This document shows, piece after piece, positions 51,847 through 59,701 of a stretch of 64,000 nt of DNA. A model generated the notes under the pieces. It saw only the letters and a list, made by a program, of their open reading frames with translations, was not told the origin of the DNA and did no database searches. Position numbers and translations under genes: made by a program. This DNA is from Natronococcus sp. A-GB7. Its GTDB lineage: Archaea; Halobacteriota; Halobacteria; Halobacteriales; Natrialbaceae. The stretch is from NCBI RefSeq assembly GCF_029688865.1, contig NZ_JARUKV010000023.1, positions 1 through 64,000 of the forward strand, given 5' to 3'. Each line of letters begins with the position of its first letter. The first letter of the stretch is position 1.

Positions 51847-52531
51847 CGGCATCACCGTGCAGAACCATCTTTCGGACGGTGTCGAACTCGTTAGTTCGAT
51901 GGATGGCGATGCCGTCACGGAGGATTTCTCGAAGTTCGTCTGCGTAGTTTGGAATGGCTTGCAGGCCCTCGACGTCGATCTCGAAGGCGTAGCGTTCACC
52001 GTCGAACGCGTCCTCTTCAAGGGATTGTCTTACGCGGTTCGCCCGCCGCTGGTTGCCCATCCTGTCCTCGCGCACCAACACCCAGAGGTCAATGTCGCTG
52101 CGACGGTCAGCCTCACCGCGAGCGACGCTCCCATATAGGACGACGGCGAGGACGCCGTCGAGTTCGTTCAGTAACGCCTCCATCGCCGCCTTCACCGGCG
52201 CGTGGAACTCCGACTGCGGGATTTCGAGGTAGGGGTCATCCGGTAGGGTCAGCCGGTCGCGGTTGATTTGCACCATGCGACGCGAACCGTCGCGTTCTTC
52301 GACGACGAGGTCGTTGTTGGAGAGGACGTCGACGGTCTTGGTGATTGTCGGCCGCGTGTAGTCGACCGCCTCAGAGATGTTCGTCATCGAGAACGATTCG
52401 TCGCGGTGGCGCATTAAAAAGACGAGGATATCGTCTGTGGCACCCCCCTTGAATAATCGATCGTCTTGAAGGGGTAAATCGACCGATATCCGCGACCTAT
52501 TGATCAGGTTATCGTTCGATCTTGTTTGCAT
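51839..52531 (-). CDS. Winged-helix/MNT nucleotidyltransferase antitoxin, module 2
   Basis: 230 aa. N-terminal winged helix (about 30-90: ATDDILVFLMRHRDESFSMT ... YTRPTITKTVDVLSNNDLV) and MNT domain with Gly134-Ser135 (YGSVARGEADRRSDIDLWVL), metal Asp146 and Asp148, and RYAFEIDVE as the third acidic strand. Same architecture as the protein at 49641-50300. Divergent from the chimeric gene at 52575 with 43 bp between starts, where a short AAAGG/CCTTT repeat may be its operator. Confidence 0.85.
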   Translation of the reverse strand: MQTRSNDNLINRSRISVDLPLQDDRLFKGGATDDILVFLMRHRDESFSMTNISEAVDYTRPTITKTVDVLSNNDLVVEERDGSRRMVQINRDRLTLPDDPYLEIPQSEFHAPVKAAMEALLNELDGVLAVVLYGSVARGEADRRSDIDLWVLVREDRMGNQRRANRVRQSLEEDAFDGERYAFEIDVEGLQAIPNYADELREILRDGIAIHRTNEFDTVRKMVLHGDADE

Positions 52532-52574
52532 CGTAAAGGGATCCTTTGCACAAATACTTAATCTTTATTATGGT

Positions 52575-53687
52575 ATGGGAGGGGAGTTATTCCACGAGGG
52601 CCTCGAGACTGAGACACTCAAACGTCGTGTTGGATCACAGTCCGAATGGATCGACAACCTCGAGGATTTCGTCGAGAAGAACGAGCAGACCCGGACGGAT
52701 CTCGCAAAGAATGCCAACAAGGCGAAGTCGAAGATCCTCCAAGCCAAGAACTTGCGACCGACTCGAGACATCATCTCACTGCTTCAGGCGTTAACCGGCT
52801 CACCGTACACCGCTGCTCGAGCACTACAGCAACTCGCTACCAAAGACGAACGCCGAGAGTTTCGGCCGGACGGGCTCCGCTATGCGCTGGGAACGCTCGA
52901 ACCCAAGCAGTTGCTCACTGATCACCCACCGACGGTCGGCCGAATCGTTCACACCCTGCTCACCGCTGAGAGCCGGCTCTCACAACGTAAGCTCGCCGAC
53001 GCGACGGCGATCAATTTCGACAGGATGTACACCCGCGACCTCATCGACCGCGCCGAGATGACCGGCGAGCTCCCGAAAGACGCGGTGAAGCGCACTGACG
53101 ACGGGAGCAAGCAGGCAAATGGCCAGGACACGTTGGCCGACATCACGCAGGTCCAAAGCGTCGGACAGGAGAACATCAGCCTGCAGCACGCGGCGATCGC
53201 CCTCGCGACGAAAAAGAGCGACGCGACGGCCCGCCAGGTGAGCTACCAAGGCAATTTCAACGCGCAGGTCGCCTCCGCTGAGGCGCTGAACGTCTCGGAC
53301 GGCCACTGCAGTGGGTCCGCGGTGCTCCATGGCACCGACGCGAACGGCGACAAATCCTGGGCGCTGGCCTACGAGAACGGCGATACCGACGAGCAGACGG
53401 CCGCCGCCGAGATCGATCAGCTCCAGTTCGTCAGCCAGCTGAACGTCAACGAGCAGTTCACCGCGATCGCCTTCGCCGCCGACTGCGGCAAAGCGACGGC
53501 CGAACAGTTGAACTACCAGGCCAATGAGAACGTCCAACGGACCGAGGCGCGCGCGGTCGGCGAGGGCGATGGCGAAGAGAAAGACGGAAAGAAGGAGAAG
53601 AAGAACGGCAAAGACAAGAAGAACGAAAAGAAGGACCGAAAAGACGGAAAGGAGAAGAAAGACGAGAAGGAAAAGACAAAGCACTAA
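52575..53687 (+). CDS. Chimeric protein: unknown N-terminus, winged-helix-family segment, two 45-residue repeats, Lys/Glu tail
   Basis: 370 aa from ATG 52575. Residues 1-53 are an acidic/basic helical segment (GGELFHEGLETETLKRRVG). Residues about 54-140 are the middle of the winged-helix family of copies A and B (ILQAKNLRPTRDI to SRLSQRKLAD), which then stops in mid-HTH. From about 142 comes unrelated sequence with two repeats: QVQSVGQENISLQHAAIALA ... ATARQVSYQGNFN and QLQFVSQLNVNEQFTAIAFA ... ATAEQLNYQANEN. The last 40 residues are almost only Lys, Glu, Asp, Gly. No signal peptide. The segment in the middle looks inserted by recombination; whether the chimera is expressed is open. Confidence 0.5.
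   Translation: MGGELFHEGLETETLKRRVGSQSEWIDNLEDFVEKNEQTRTDLAKNANKAKSKILQAKNLRPTRDIISLLQALTGSPYTAARALQQLATKDERREFRPDGLRYALGTLEPKQLLTDHPPTVGRIVHTLLTAESRLSQRKLADATAINFDRMYTRDLIDRAEMTGELPKDAVKRTDDGSKQANGQDTLADITQVQSVGQENISLQHAAIALATKKSDATARQVSYQGNFNAQVASAEALNVSDGHCSGSAVLHGTDANGDKSWALAYENGDTDEQTAAAEIDQLQFVSQLNVNEQFTAIAFAADCGKATAEQLNYQANENVQRTEARAVGEGDGEEKDGKKEKKNGKDKKNEKKDRKDGKEKKDEKEKTKH
52733..52995 (+). repeat. Winged-helix family, internal fragment C
   Basis: Segment of about 260 bp in the same reading frame as the host gene, highly similar to copies A (about 48430-48690) and B (about 50550-50810), from ATCCTCCAAGCCAAGAACTT to the AGCTCGCCGAC that begins the HTH. Both junctions are sharp. The missing C-terminal part of a family member occurs 1 kb further on as fragment D. 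Confidence 0.65.
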
Positions 53688-53878
53688 GACGTAGACGACC
53701 GATCATCGTTCGAACATTTTGAACTCTCCGGGCAGACCGTAATCGTCAATCCGTTTCCTTTCGAACCCTTCTCGAGCGGGAGCTGTGGCGTCCAGCGTTC
53801 GCCGTCGCTTGCCGAAATCAACCGCGACAGACCCGGGTAGCTACGTTTGGTACCCCGCTACGTTGAAAAGCAGCCGAT

Positions 53879-54052
53879 TCAGTCCCGATCGGTCTCGTTC
53901 CAGTCGCAGCCCTAACATTTCTGCCTCGTGACGAACTCCGTGACCGAGGGTATGTAGCCGACCTCGAGGATTTCACCGCAAAACTCTCCACCAGCGAGTT
54001 CGATGGCCACAATCAATTCCGTGGATTTCACTTCTCGGAACGATTCTTTCAC
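53879..54052 (-). pseudogene. Small zinc-ribbon-like protein gene with an internal stop
   Basis: From GTG at 54052 the frame reads VKESFREVKSTELIVAIELA, GGEFCGEILEVGYIPSVTEF, VTRQKC, a TAG stop at 53912-53914, then GCDWNETDRD and TGA at 53879. Changing the TAG to a sense codon gives a normal C-x2-C knuckle (KCxGC), which suggests a recent nonsense mutation in a 57-residue protein. It ends exactly where fragment D begins, on the other strand. The neighbouring 53688-53878 has nothing I recognise. Confidence 0.4.
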
Positions 54053-54258
54053 CCAATCGCTACGGCAATCCTAATGATCCGCTTGAGAGTGTACTGTTCT
54101 GGCCACCAGATCCGGAACGATTACTCGAGCATCCAATGGTCGGCCCATGGATGCGATTAGCAGCTGCACTCACAGCGACAGAATTCACCAAAGGCAACCG
54201 GGCCGTACAGATGGGGTCATCACTCGAGCAGCAGCCACTTTCTCACACAACTCCGTAG
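54053..54258 (+). pseudogene. Winged-helix family, C-terminal fragment D
   Basis: Frame reads NRYGNPNDPLESVLFWPPDP, ERLLEHPMVGPWMRLAAALT, ATEFTKGNRAVQMGSSLEQQ, PLSHTTP, stop: the last 67 residues of copy B with few changes. No start and no upstream part of the family. Together with fragment C it may be one copy split by about 1 kb of foreign sequence, though the piece that would join them is missing. 54259-54629 contains no other gene; a TATA-like ATTATTTTATC near 54557 may serve the next gene. Confidence 0.65.
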
Positions 54259-54629
54259 TATCTGGATCGTCGTTCTATCTCCGACCTACCACCACGTGCA
54301 GTTAACCAACGGAGACCCTCTATTGTACCCGACGTTGGTTAAGCGGGCAATCCTGTGATCGAAACTAATCAGCTATGTACAGGTCAAGCAGGTAATAGAG
54401 AAGCAATCGACCTCACTGATAGCCGTCAAAACTCGCGTGAGGAATATAGAGGATGAGTTCAGCACGACTGCATCGTTTGTTTCACGGCTGTAGTAGTGAT
54501 TCGAGGGGCAGTGAATTCATATACTGGCAGACACAGTGGCGCTTGTTAGAAACATCCATTATTTTATCTAGCCATACCATGAAAGAATGGCGGACCCTTT
54601 TCCCTTCCTCCTGCCTTACAAACTCCAGC

Positions 54630-57575
54630 ATGGATTCGCCTGTCGGACAGAATACCGAATTGCAAAACAGAGTCCGGCAGCAGGAAGTTGCCGCCGAACT
54701 CGGCCAGCAAGCGCTCGAAACCAACGATCTCGAACGGTTGATGCACGAAGCTACGGTTGCTATCGCCGAGACACTTGATAGTGACTACGCCAAGTTGCTG
54801 GAATTACTCCTTGGCGGGGATGAAATGTTCCTTCGACAGGGTGTCGGCTGGCGCGATAGTCTCGTTGGTGACACAACGGTGCCGACGGGTGTAGACTCTC
54901 AGGCGGGTTACACGCTGCTCTCTGAGAAACCGGTCATCGTAGACGACCTTCGGACCGATGAACGGTTTTCCGGGCCTGAGTTGCTCACCAGCCACGATGT
55001 CGTCAGTGGCATCAGCGTTATCATTGGCTCTGTCGAGGAACCATGGGGTGTCCTCGGAGCACACACAACCGAGCGCCGCGAGTTCACCGACCACGACGTG
55101 AACTTCGTTCAGAGCATCGCTAACGTACTGGCAGCGGCAATTACGAAAGTAAACGCGAAGCAACAGCTCTACGAAAGGGAGAAGAAACTCAAAGAGACGT
55201 TCGACCGCATCACGGACGGCTTCATCGGAATAGATGCTGATTGGACCATCACATACATCAACGACCGCGGGAAGGAACTGATTGGCTTCGACGGCGAGGG
55301 ACTGGTCAGCAGGAACTTCTGGGACGTGTTCGAGCCGGCGCTCGGAACGACGTTCGAGGAGCGATACCGTGAGGTGGTTTCGGCCCAGGAGCCCACCTCT
55401 TTTGAGGAGTACTACCCGCCACTCGACGGCTGGTTCGAGGTTCACGTCTATCCGTCCGCCTCGGGTCTATCAATCTACTTCCGCGACATAACTGAGGACC
55501 GGAAGCGCGAACGTGATCACGCACTGTTCCGCACGTTATTTGACTATTCCACCGATGCCGTCTTCGTCGAAGACCCCAGGACCGGAGAAATCCTCGACGT
55601 CAACGATACCGCCACCCGACAGCTCGGCTACCCTCGTGAGGAACTACTGGATCTCACGGTAGCCGACATCGACACCGAACTTCCCACGATGGAGGACTAC
55701 CAGGCATTCGTGACGAACCTCAAAGACGATGGGCACACGACCTTTGACGGGACGCACCGGCGGAAAGACGGCTCCACGTTCCCGGTTGAAGTCAACGTGT
55801 CGTCCATCGAACTGGATCAGCTAGAACGGGGGTACGTCCTCGCGCTCTCGCGCGACGTCACCGAGCGCAAGCGCGCCGAAGAACGCTTTCGTGAGAACGA
55901 GGCGGCGCTCGAACGGCTCAACGTCGCAACCCAGGAACTGATCGACGCTGATCCCGAAGAAATAAAGCTCCGAACCGTCGACATCGCCCAGTCGGTCCTC
56001 AACGTCGAGTACTCCGGGCTTTGGCATTACGACGAGACGATCGGCGAGCTTAACGAATACGCCAGTCAAACGAGCCCCAACATCGACCCTGATACAGTTC
56101 ACCTACCCGCTCATCTTTCCGAGCGGGTCTGGCAGACGTTCGTCAGTGATGATGTGGACATCGAAAACGACGTCGAGAGTAGTGAGAGCGAGGCGGGGGC
56201 GTCACCACTGCAGAGTCATGTGCTCGCCCCATTGGGGAGACATGGCGTCATTTGTGTCGGCTCAACGCAGTCCGACACGTTCGACGATAGGTTAGTTGAC
56301 CTCGTAGAGACGGTCGCCACCACGGTCGAGACCGCCTGGGACCGTGCCGATGGCGAAGCGAAGTTAAAACAGCAGAACGCGGAGTTAGCCCGGGTTGATC
56401 GGCTCAACATGTTGATCAGGGAGATTGATCAAGCACTCGTCCGAGCGGAGACGGTCGAATCTATCGATGAGGCCGTTTGCGAGCGCCTGGCCGAGTCCGC
56501 CCTGTTCGAGTTCGCCTGGATCGGCGAGTTCGACCCCGGCGACACGGTTGCCGCTCGGGAGTGGGCGGGGATTGATGGAACCGCTCTGGAACAACTCACT
56601 ACGAGCGAGGAGTCTGTATGGTGTGAGAGCCAGGTCACCGCCGCAGTTCGGACAGGCGAGGTTCAAGTCGTCGCTGACACCGCAACAGATCCACGGGCGT
56701 CGCCGTGGCGCGAAGCCGCGCTGGAAGCTGGCGCGCGGTCGTGTATTTGCATTCCACTCGTGTATGACGAGTCTATCTACGGTGTCTTGGTTGTGTACGG
56801 CAGGACGCCACAACCCGACGAACGGAACGTGGACGTCCTCTCGGAACTCGGGGAGACGATCGCCCACGCGATTCATGCGGTCGAAACCAGAGTGACTCAG
56901 CAAACCGACAGCGTCGTCGAACTCACACTCCAAACGATGGCAGAAATGCCACTCGTTCGGCTCTCCCTGGAGACCGACTGTGTGATCGAGTTTGAGGGAG
57001 CGGTTCCGAGAGACGACGGGGACATGACTGTGTTCTTCACTGCGAATGACGTGTCTCCCGACGAGGTCATGGCTGCCAGTGAGCAATCACTCGTCATCAA
57101 GGAAGTATTTCCTTTACCTCAACAGGATACCGGTTCCCAATTCAAAGCACGGTTGGCTAACTCGACGCTAGCCAGCAAATTCCTCGAACAGGGTGCGACG
57201 ATCCGCTCGCTAACCATCGATGCGGGGACGGCTACTGCCGTCGTAGAGTTGCAGGAGGCAGCCGACGTCCGTGAGTTCATCGAGGGTGTGAAGCGTCACG
57301 TTCCCGATCTCGATCTGCTCGCTCGCAAGTCTCGAGCCAGGCTACCCGACACGGAACAGCAGCTCCAAACCACATTCGAGCAGCACCTCACCCCCCGTCA
57401 ACAAGAGATACTCCAACTGGCCTACCGGAGTGGATACTTCGAATCACCTCGCGTCCAAACGGGCAAGAGACTCTCAGACGAGCTGGACCTCTCGCAATCG
57501 ACGTTCAACTATCACCTCAGAGGGGGCGAACGCAAACTCCTGGCGATGGTGTTCGATCCCGACCCAGACGCGTAG
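54630..57575 (+). CDS. Multi-domain GAF/PAS sensor with bacterio-opsin activator (Bat-type) HTH
   Basis: 981 aa from the ATG at 54630 (the frame opens earlier at 54453 but the extra residues are not family-like). Domains in order: GAF (about 25-165), PAS (185-290, ITDGFIGIDADWTITYINDR), PAS (305-425, FDYSTDAVFVEDPRTGEILD with the PAC end ALSRDVTERKRAEERF), GAF (445-590), GAF (600-760), Bat-type sensory domain (775-915, EMPLVRLSLETDCVIEFEGA), and C-terminal HTH (920-975, LTPRQQEILQLAYRSGYFES ... LSQSTFNYHLRGGERKL). No histidine kinase domain. Such proteins sense redox, light or ligands and directly activate transcription. No opsin gene is nearby, so targets are unknown. Confidence 0.88.
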   Translation: MDSPVGQNTELQNRVRQQEVAAELGQQALETNDLERLMHEATVAIAETLDSDYAKLLELLLGGDEMFLRQGVGWRDSLVGDTTVPTGVDSQAGYTLLSEKPVIVDDLRTDERFSGPELLTSHDVVSGISVIIGSVEEPWGVLGAHTTERREFTDHDVNFVQSIANVLAAAITKVNAKQQLYEREKKLKETFDRITDGFIGIDADWTITYINDRGKELIGFDGEGLVSRNFWDVFEPALGTTFEERYREVVSAQEPTSFEEYYPPLDGWFEVHVYPSASGLSIYFRDITEDRKRERDHALFRTLFDYSTDAVFVEDPRTGEILDVNDTATRQLGYPREELLDLTVADIDTELPTMEDYQAFVTNLKDDGHTTFDGTHRRKDGSTFPVEVNVSSIELDQLERGYVLALSRDVTERKRAEERFRENEAALERLNVATQELIDADPEEIKLRTVDIAQSVLNVEYSGLWHYDETIGELNEYASQTSPNIDPDTVHLPAHLSERVWQTFVSDDVDIENDVESSESEAGASPLQSHVLAPLGRHGVICVGSTQSDTFDDRLVDLVETVATTVETAWDRADGEAKLKQQNAELARVDRLNMLIREIDQALVRAETVESIDEAVCERLAESALFEFAWIGEFDPGDTVAAREWAGIDGTALEQLTTSEESVWCESQVTAAVRTGEVQVVADTATDPRASPWREAALEAGARSCICIPLVYDESIYGVLVVYGRTPQPDERNVDVLSELGETIAHAIHAVETRVTQQTDSVVELTLQTMAEMPLVRLSLETDCVIEFEGAVPRDDGDMTVFFTANDVSPDEVMAASEQSLVIKEVFPLPQQDTGSQFKARLANSTLASKFLEQGATIRSLTIDAGTATAVVELQEAADVREFIEGVKRHVPDLDLLARKSRARLPDTEQQLQTTFEQHLTPRQQEILQLAYRSGYFESPRVQTGKRLSDELDLSQSTFNYHLRGGERKLLAMVFDPDPDA

Positions 57576-57616
57576 TTGAATACAAGTCGCTATTCATCCC
57601 ATTATTGCCTTCTGTA

Positions 57617-57627
57617 CTCTCTTTTTT
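57617..57627 (+). terminator. T-rich terminator after the Bat-type gene
   Basis: CTCTTTTTTAT lies about 45 bp downstream of the Bat-type stop codon; T-runs of this kind end archaeal transcripts. The rest of 57576-57804 holds no gene except the hairpin noted at 57789-57803. Confidence 0.45.
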
Positions 57628-57788
57628 ATTCACGTATCATCTCGACGTGTTCCTTGTATATTGGTGATTGGGGGGTTGAAGGAGCGTTTAGTAGGGAGAG
57701 CACGGATTGCGACAGATAGGCGTTCGCAATAGTGCGACGTAATCTCGGGTGCTGGCGCATTTTTTCGAGACTATTCTTTCATTGGTGT

Positions 57789-57803
57789 CCCCCCGATTGG
57801 GGG
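57789..57803 (+). promoter_or_regulatory. C/G hairpin directly before a start codon
   Basis: CCCCCC (57789-57794), GATT, GGGGG (57799-57803), with ATG at 57805. In RNA the five or more G-C pairs would cover the ribosome landing region of the small gene at 57805, so translation may be poor or conditional. Confidence 0.4.
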
Positions 57804-57804
57804 T

Positions 57805-58068
57805 ATGACCTGCAACCAGGAGGTGCGTAGTTCTGGCGAACACGAATCAGGGGAGCCGTCTCCCGGCGCGAACGTGCCAGCGGGACTATCGGGAGTGCTC
57901 AGCGTTCTGAGTCACCGGAACAACCGACGAATATTTTTCCAGCTCCTGAAGCAAGACGAACCGATCTCGGTCGATGCACTTACAGCATGGGTCGCATCGG
58001 ATGGCTCATCGCTTGCGACCGCCGGTACCGTGAGAGCTGAGGAACGTAACAAGGAGGTCTCCAGATAA
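57805..58068 (+). CDS. Truncated winged-helix protein (DUF7344-like N-terminal part)
   Basis: 87 aa. After a 28-residue polar leader it has the first half of the small haloarchaeal winged-helix fold, LSVLSHRNNRRIFFQLLKQ ... PISVDALTAWVA, and ends AEERNKEVSR, exactly where relatives continue into the recognition helix with LHHxHLPKL. It therefore lacks the DNA-reading half. Its end abuts the start of the complete relative at 58068, so the pair may be a truncated duplicate plus an intact gene. Confidence 0.5.
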   Translation: MTCNQEVRSSGEHESGEPSPGANVPAGLSGVLSVLSHRNNRRIFFQLLKQDEPISVDALTAWVASDGSSLATAGTVRAEERNKEVSR

Positions 58069-58409
58069 TGATGACCGAAAAGAGACATTCACCGCCGTCG
58101 ATGGACACCGTTTTAAATGTCTTAGAAAACCAGTATCGTCGTCGCGTGCTCGTCGCGCTGCTAGAACACAATCCGCAGGACGCCGAGGACCCAAAAACGC
58201 CTTCGGACAGTGAACTCGCAGATGAGGACTTGGAAACGCTTCGGATTCACATGACGCATACGCACCTTCCGAAACTGGAAGTGTCAGGATTCATCGAGTG
58301 GGAGCGGGACACAAACTCGATACGGAAGGGGCCAAACTTCGACGAGATTCAACCACTGCTGGAGTTAATGCAGAACCACGCCGATGAACTACCCGACGGC
58401 TGGCTGTGA
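58068..58409 (+). CDS. Small winged-helix protein (DUF7344-like)
   Basis: 113 aa. MDTVLNVLENQYRRRVLVAL begins the fold; LRIHMTHTHLPKLEVSGFIE is the recognition helix and linker, and RDTNSIRKGPNFDEIQPLLE the wing and C-terminal helix. Typical of the many ArsR-like one-domain regulators of haloarchaea, often next to Bat-type sensors. The first two codons are both ATG; the start could be either. It overlaps the end of the truncated relative by one base and is probably co-transcribed with it. Confidence 0.75.
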   Translation: MMTEKRHSPPSMDTVLNVLENQYRRRVLVALLEHNPQDAEDPKTPSDSELADEDLETLRIHMTHTHLPKLEVSGFIEWERDTNSIRKGPNFDEIQPLLELMQNHADELPDGWL

Positions 58410-58597
58410 CTGTAGTGGGCTAATGACAGTTGAAAGCTAAGTTTCCCTCCCGTCGCACTCTTCGGTGGTGAACTTGTGAATAACGCCATGTATCTTGCAC
58501 GCCTCGCTCAACTCATACTCCAAGTGTCACAAACGGCGTGCAGCATTCAGGGGATGTATACAGCAAACAATTTGTCCGCTCCGGTATAACCGATCGT

Positions 58598-58990
58598 ATG
58601 GAAGTATTGGTTCCCTTCGCGGTGCAGCCAGTTGGCGAACAGGCGGTCAGGACTGCAATCGGACTGTTCGGCAGCGACGATCGAATCCAGATTATCGCCG
58701 TCCACGTGACCAGTGGAGAGAACCCTTCTGCCGAGATAGCTGCCTCCGAGGTCGAATCCATGGGAGCGCGACAGGCCGCCTCCGTCGAGGCCGAAATCCA
58801 CCAGGTGGAGTCCGGAGCCAATTCCAAATCGGCGGTTCGTGATACGATCGAAGAGATCGTAGAATCCCGCGATATCGACCTTGTCGTGCTCGGATACGAA
58901 GAAAAATCGATTTTCGAACAGCTGTTCGAAACCGACACGACTGAACGGATGTTAAAAACGCACAATCTCCCTGTCCTTCTCGTTCCGTAG
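58598..58990 (+). CDS. Universal stress protein (UspA) family
   Basis: 130 aa from the ATG at 58598. Starts MEVLVPFAVQP like UspA strand 1, has IIAVHVT after helix 1, IEEIVESRDIDLVVLGYEEK near 95-115, and ends TERMLKTHNLPVLLVP. The ATP-binding loop G-x2-G-x9-G(S/T) is not obvious (GYEEKSIFEQLF), so this is probably a non-ATP-binding UspA. Cytoplasmic; role in stress or as an accessory of the adjacent regulators is inferred. Confidence 0.78.
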   Translation: MEVLVPFAVQPVGEQAVRTAIGLFGSDDRIQIIAVHVTSGENPSAEIAASEVESMGARQAASVEAEIHQVESGANSKSAVRDTIEEIVESRDIDLVVLGYEEKSIFEQLFETDTTERMLKTHNLPVLLVP

Positions 58991-59199
58991 CACGACCGCC
59001 CCGTAAGCACAGGTCTCGTTGCGGTCACACTCCAGCGCGGACTGCCGAGACGAAAAGGCAAAAGCGTCTTTTATTTGTTTGCTACATTCGCGCCCTGTAT
59101 CTCGCACGCTCCCCTCAAGCTATCCAGCAGCTAGCAGAATGGTCGTGTGACATCCAGAGCATATGTCATCATAAAACCACGCAGTCATCTTTGAGAGCG

Positions 59200-59535
59200 T
59201 CAGAACGTATCGGCAGGGAGACGTTCCCTATTGTCGCTGAGCAATCGAACTATCGGTTCGATCTCTTTCCAGTTTAGCCCCTTTACGATATTTCGATTGT
59301 CCCTGTTCCACACGATGTAATCCATCTCGTCAAGTTTCGGGAGATGATTGTGAAGAAGCTCCAACTCTCGTTTCTCGTTCTCTCGCGTATCGTTCTTCGT
59401 CACAACCTCTGGTTGCTCCACTGGATTGTGATCCAGTAGTTCCAACAGTATCTGCCGCCGCGTTTGATCTCCGAGGGCCTTGGCAATGTTGTCGAACCCT
59501 ATGCGTAGTCTCACGTTCCTATACAGGCGTGCCAC
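59200..59535 (-). CDS. Small winged-helix protein (DUF7344-like)
   Basis: 111 aa. FDNIAKALGDQTRRQILLEL begins the fold; ELELLHNHLPKLDEMDYIVW is the recognition helix, and NRNIVKGLNWKEIEPIVRLL the wing and last helix. Same family as the product at 58068-58409 on the opposite strand. The open frame starts with GTG (59535); another GTG at 59514 is possible and no ATG is available. The flanking 58991-59199 and 59536-59701 have no gene I can support. Confidence 0.72.
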   Translation of the reverse strand: MARLYRNVRLRIGFDNIAKALGDQTRRQILLELLDHNPVEQPEVVTKNDTRENEKRELELLHNHLPKLDEMDYIVWNRDNRNIVKGLNWKEIEPIVRLLSDNRERLPADTF

Positions 59536-59701
59536 ACGTGTTCTTTCGGTGCATGGTGCACAATCTGCCCTAGTAGAAATTTAGGGTGGGCCGTGCGATA
59601 TACGCGCCTTCTATGCAGCACCAGTCGCCACAAATACACCTATCCTGTTATTATCTGTATGTCGACTCTAGAGGGTCAGCACAGTAAATACGTGTACGTA
59701 C

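Noticed and set aside
52575-53687. True curlin (CsgA) homologue
   Set aside because: Only two repeats with loose Q/N spacing and no signal peptide; similarity is too weak for that name.
54630-57575. bat, the bacteriorhodopsin activator itself
   Set aside because: Same C-terminal domains, but the domain order is longer (three GAF and two PAS) and there is no bop, brp or crt gene nearby.
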